Shown here: piece after piece, positions 62,681 through 64,000 of the stretch | Layout: every line of letters begins with the position of its first letter | How positions within the stretch are numbered: the stretch's first letter is position 1 | Origin: Numida meleagris | Lineage: Eukaryota > Chordata > Aves > Galliformes > Numididae | Assembly: GCF_002078875.1 (NCBI RefSeq) | Contig: NC_034414.1 | Coordinates: 21,106,765 to 21,170,764, forward strand | Length of the DNA: 64,000 nt | Direction: 5' to 3' | Program-made: the position numbers and the translations under genes | Notes under the pieces: generated by a model | Databases searched by the model: none | Told to the model about the DNA's origin: nothing | The model's input: only the letters and a program-made list of their open reading frames with translations

Positions 62681-64000
62681 ATATTTGATAGCTTCAATAA
62701 TAAATACAATTGACTTAAGAATTTACACTTCTAAACCTGAAGTTGATGTCAAATTCATGATTTATTGATGACAGTAACTAAAGAACTGCTGCAGTTCTCT
62801 CATCAAATGTTAATGATAAACTGCACCTCTTGCTCAGAACAACTTTTCCAGTAAAGCCGTTATTCATCATGCAAACACAGCAAGGTGACTGCAATTTAGA
62901 ATGAAAAGCTGCAGAAGCAGAGCAAGACCCACTGCCAGAAAGAAGAAAGTCTTCTTAGGAAGATGCTGGACTGAGTCTCAAAGAGCTTGATTTCATATAC
63001 ATGCCACTCATTTACTTATTTGTTATTATTTTTACATCTTTAGCAACTGTGCTGTATCTATTCCTGATCAGCCAAGTAGAAATATTATTATTTCACTGAT
63101 TAGAGCAGAGTTGTCTCTAGCACCACAGGTAACATAGTTCCTGGAAAGAGCAGTCAAAAACAGAATGCAATTTCTCAGTGCAGCAATTTTTCAGTAGCCT
63201 TCTCTGGAGGCTCAGTGCCTCAGAAAAAAATGATACTTTCTATTACTGTAATACAGCCTAATATCACCAGATAAAATCCTTCAGTTCTGCTGACGAGGTG
63301 CAAGAGAACATACAGAATTAAAACATTTCACACTTAATTGCACCATAATTGCCACAATGACTGACAGTAAGCAACTATAAAAAGGCTGCATCAGTTGGAA
63401 CATATAAAGCTACCACATTTCTTCAGCTTCCATAACAGGCTAATTTTGGCTCTTTTAACTTCAGTTAATTTTCAGTCTACCAGAGTTTGTAATTACTTGG
63501 CATTCACCAAAAAAGCCTAAGGCTTCTGACATAAAATTTTCCTATCCTATGAGAAAAATAAACATCTCTTCTGATTATATATGACAAAGGAAAGGATGCA
63601 AGAATGAACAACAAAAAAAGAGGTTAACTTGTTATTAAATATTACTTGCCATAATGTCCTTTAACTTAAAATTTCAAAGGAAAATCAATATGTAATCAAT
63701 AAAATTCAGAAGACAGATAGAGAAAAAATAGTTTAAAGGTATGGGAATAATCTTATATGAAGATATGATAATGCAGTACAAATGAAAAAGAGTACTTTTT
63801 CCAGGTAGAACGCTAATAATGGATAGCTCAACTAGCATGCTTCCTCCTTCCCTCCTCTCCCAGAACAAATCACTCTTGCATTGGCAAGAGATCTATTCCA
63901 GACAGATTAGGAGATCCTTTTCTCATAAAGGATCAGGCACTACTCTGAATATTCCTGGCACGATGGTTGGAGTTGTGCCAGCAGTTGCAATTTTGGTAAA

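Larger units (their letters stand above)
59322..64000. other. AT-rich non-coding stretch to window end
   Basis: No gene recognised. It holds A-rich simple sequence at 60507-60560, a CTCF-like motif at 60475, A23 at 61012-61034 within a 33-base purine run, an AP-1 hairpin at 61900 and an (AGAA)n microsatellite at 62660-62680. Confidence 0.5.

Overview
This is vertebrate nuclear DNA, most likely from a galliform (chicken-like) bird. It is AT-rich and stop-rich, with no operon-like organisation and no long open reading frame. Two repeat families decide the lineage. The first is CR1-type LINE fragments, including several 3' ends with the avian ending based on GGTGATTCTATG or GATTCTATGA. The second is three internally deleted mariner copies that I recognise as the galliform Galluhop (Mariner1_GG) type. 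Overall repeat density is low, as expected of birds. No intact protein-coding gene, tRNA or rRNA could be supported, so the window reads as a gene desert or the inside of a very large intron.

Layout: 1-5.9 kb is AT-rich unique sequence with one CR1 3' end (919-1085), a cluster of short tandem duplications and an alternating purine-pyrimidine tract (2.18-2.87 kb), and an RFX-type X-box near 5.29 kb. A CR1 fragment lies at 5.9 kb and a coding-looking minus-strand segment at 6.87-7.1 kb. 9.3-9.8 kb is the first mariner copy. 11.5-12.7 kb holds two old CR1 pieces and a diverged direct repeat. 17.55-18.23 kb (minus) contains a frame-broken segment that reads as degraded coding sequence of an unrecognised family. 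21.25 kb is a CR1 3' end, 24.7-25.1 kb an unclassified GC-richer, possibly LTR-like block, and 26.5-26.9 kb the second mariner copy. 34.2-34.9 kb (minus) is an ancient CR1/L3-type reverse transcriptase relic with recognisable motifs.

42.9-43.1 kb and 45.2-46.0 kb (both minus) are two further coding-like relics; the second carries an adjacent oligo-A tract and may be a processed retrocopy. 54.5-54.7 kb is a CR1 reverse transcriptase fragment, 55.6 kb a CR1 3' end and 58.8-59.3 kb the third mariner copy. The rest is AT-rich, apparently single-copy sequence with A/T homopolymers and microsatellites.

No genes can be shown to work together here. What the window offers is repeat history, three or four decayed coding segments whose parent genes I could not name, and candidate regulatory motifs: an X-box, two convergent CTCF-like sites about 43.6 kb apart, a CRE/C/EBP composite, and a hairpin made of two AP-1 sites. 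All identifications come from reading the sequence and from memory of the families. No database search was run.
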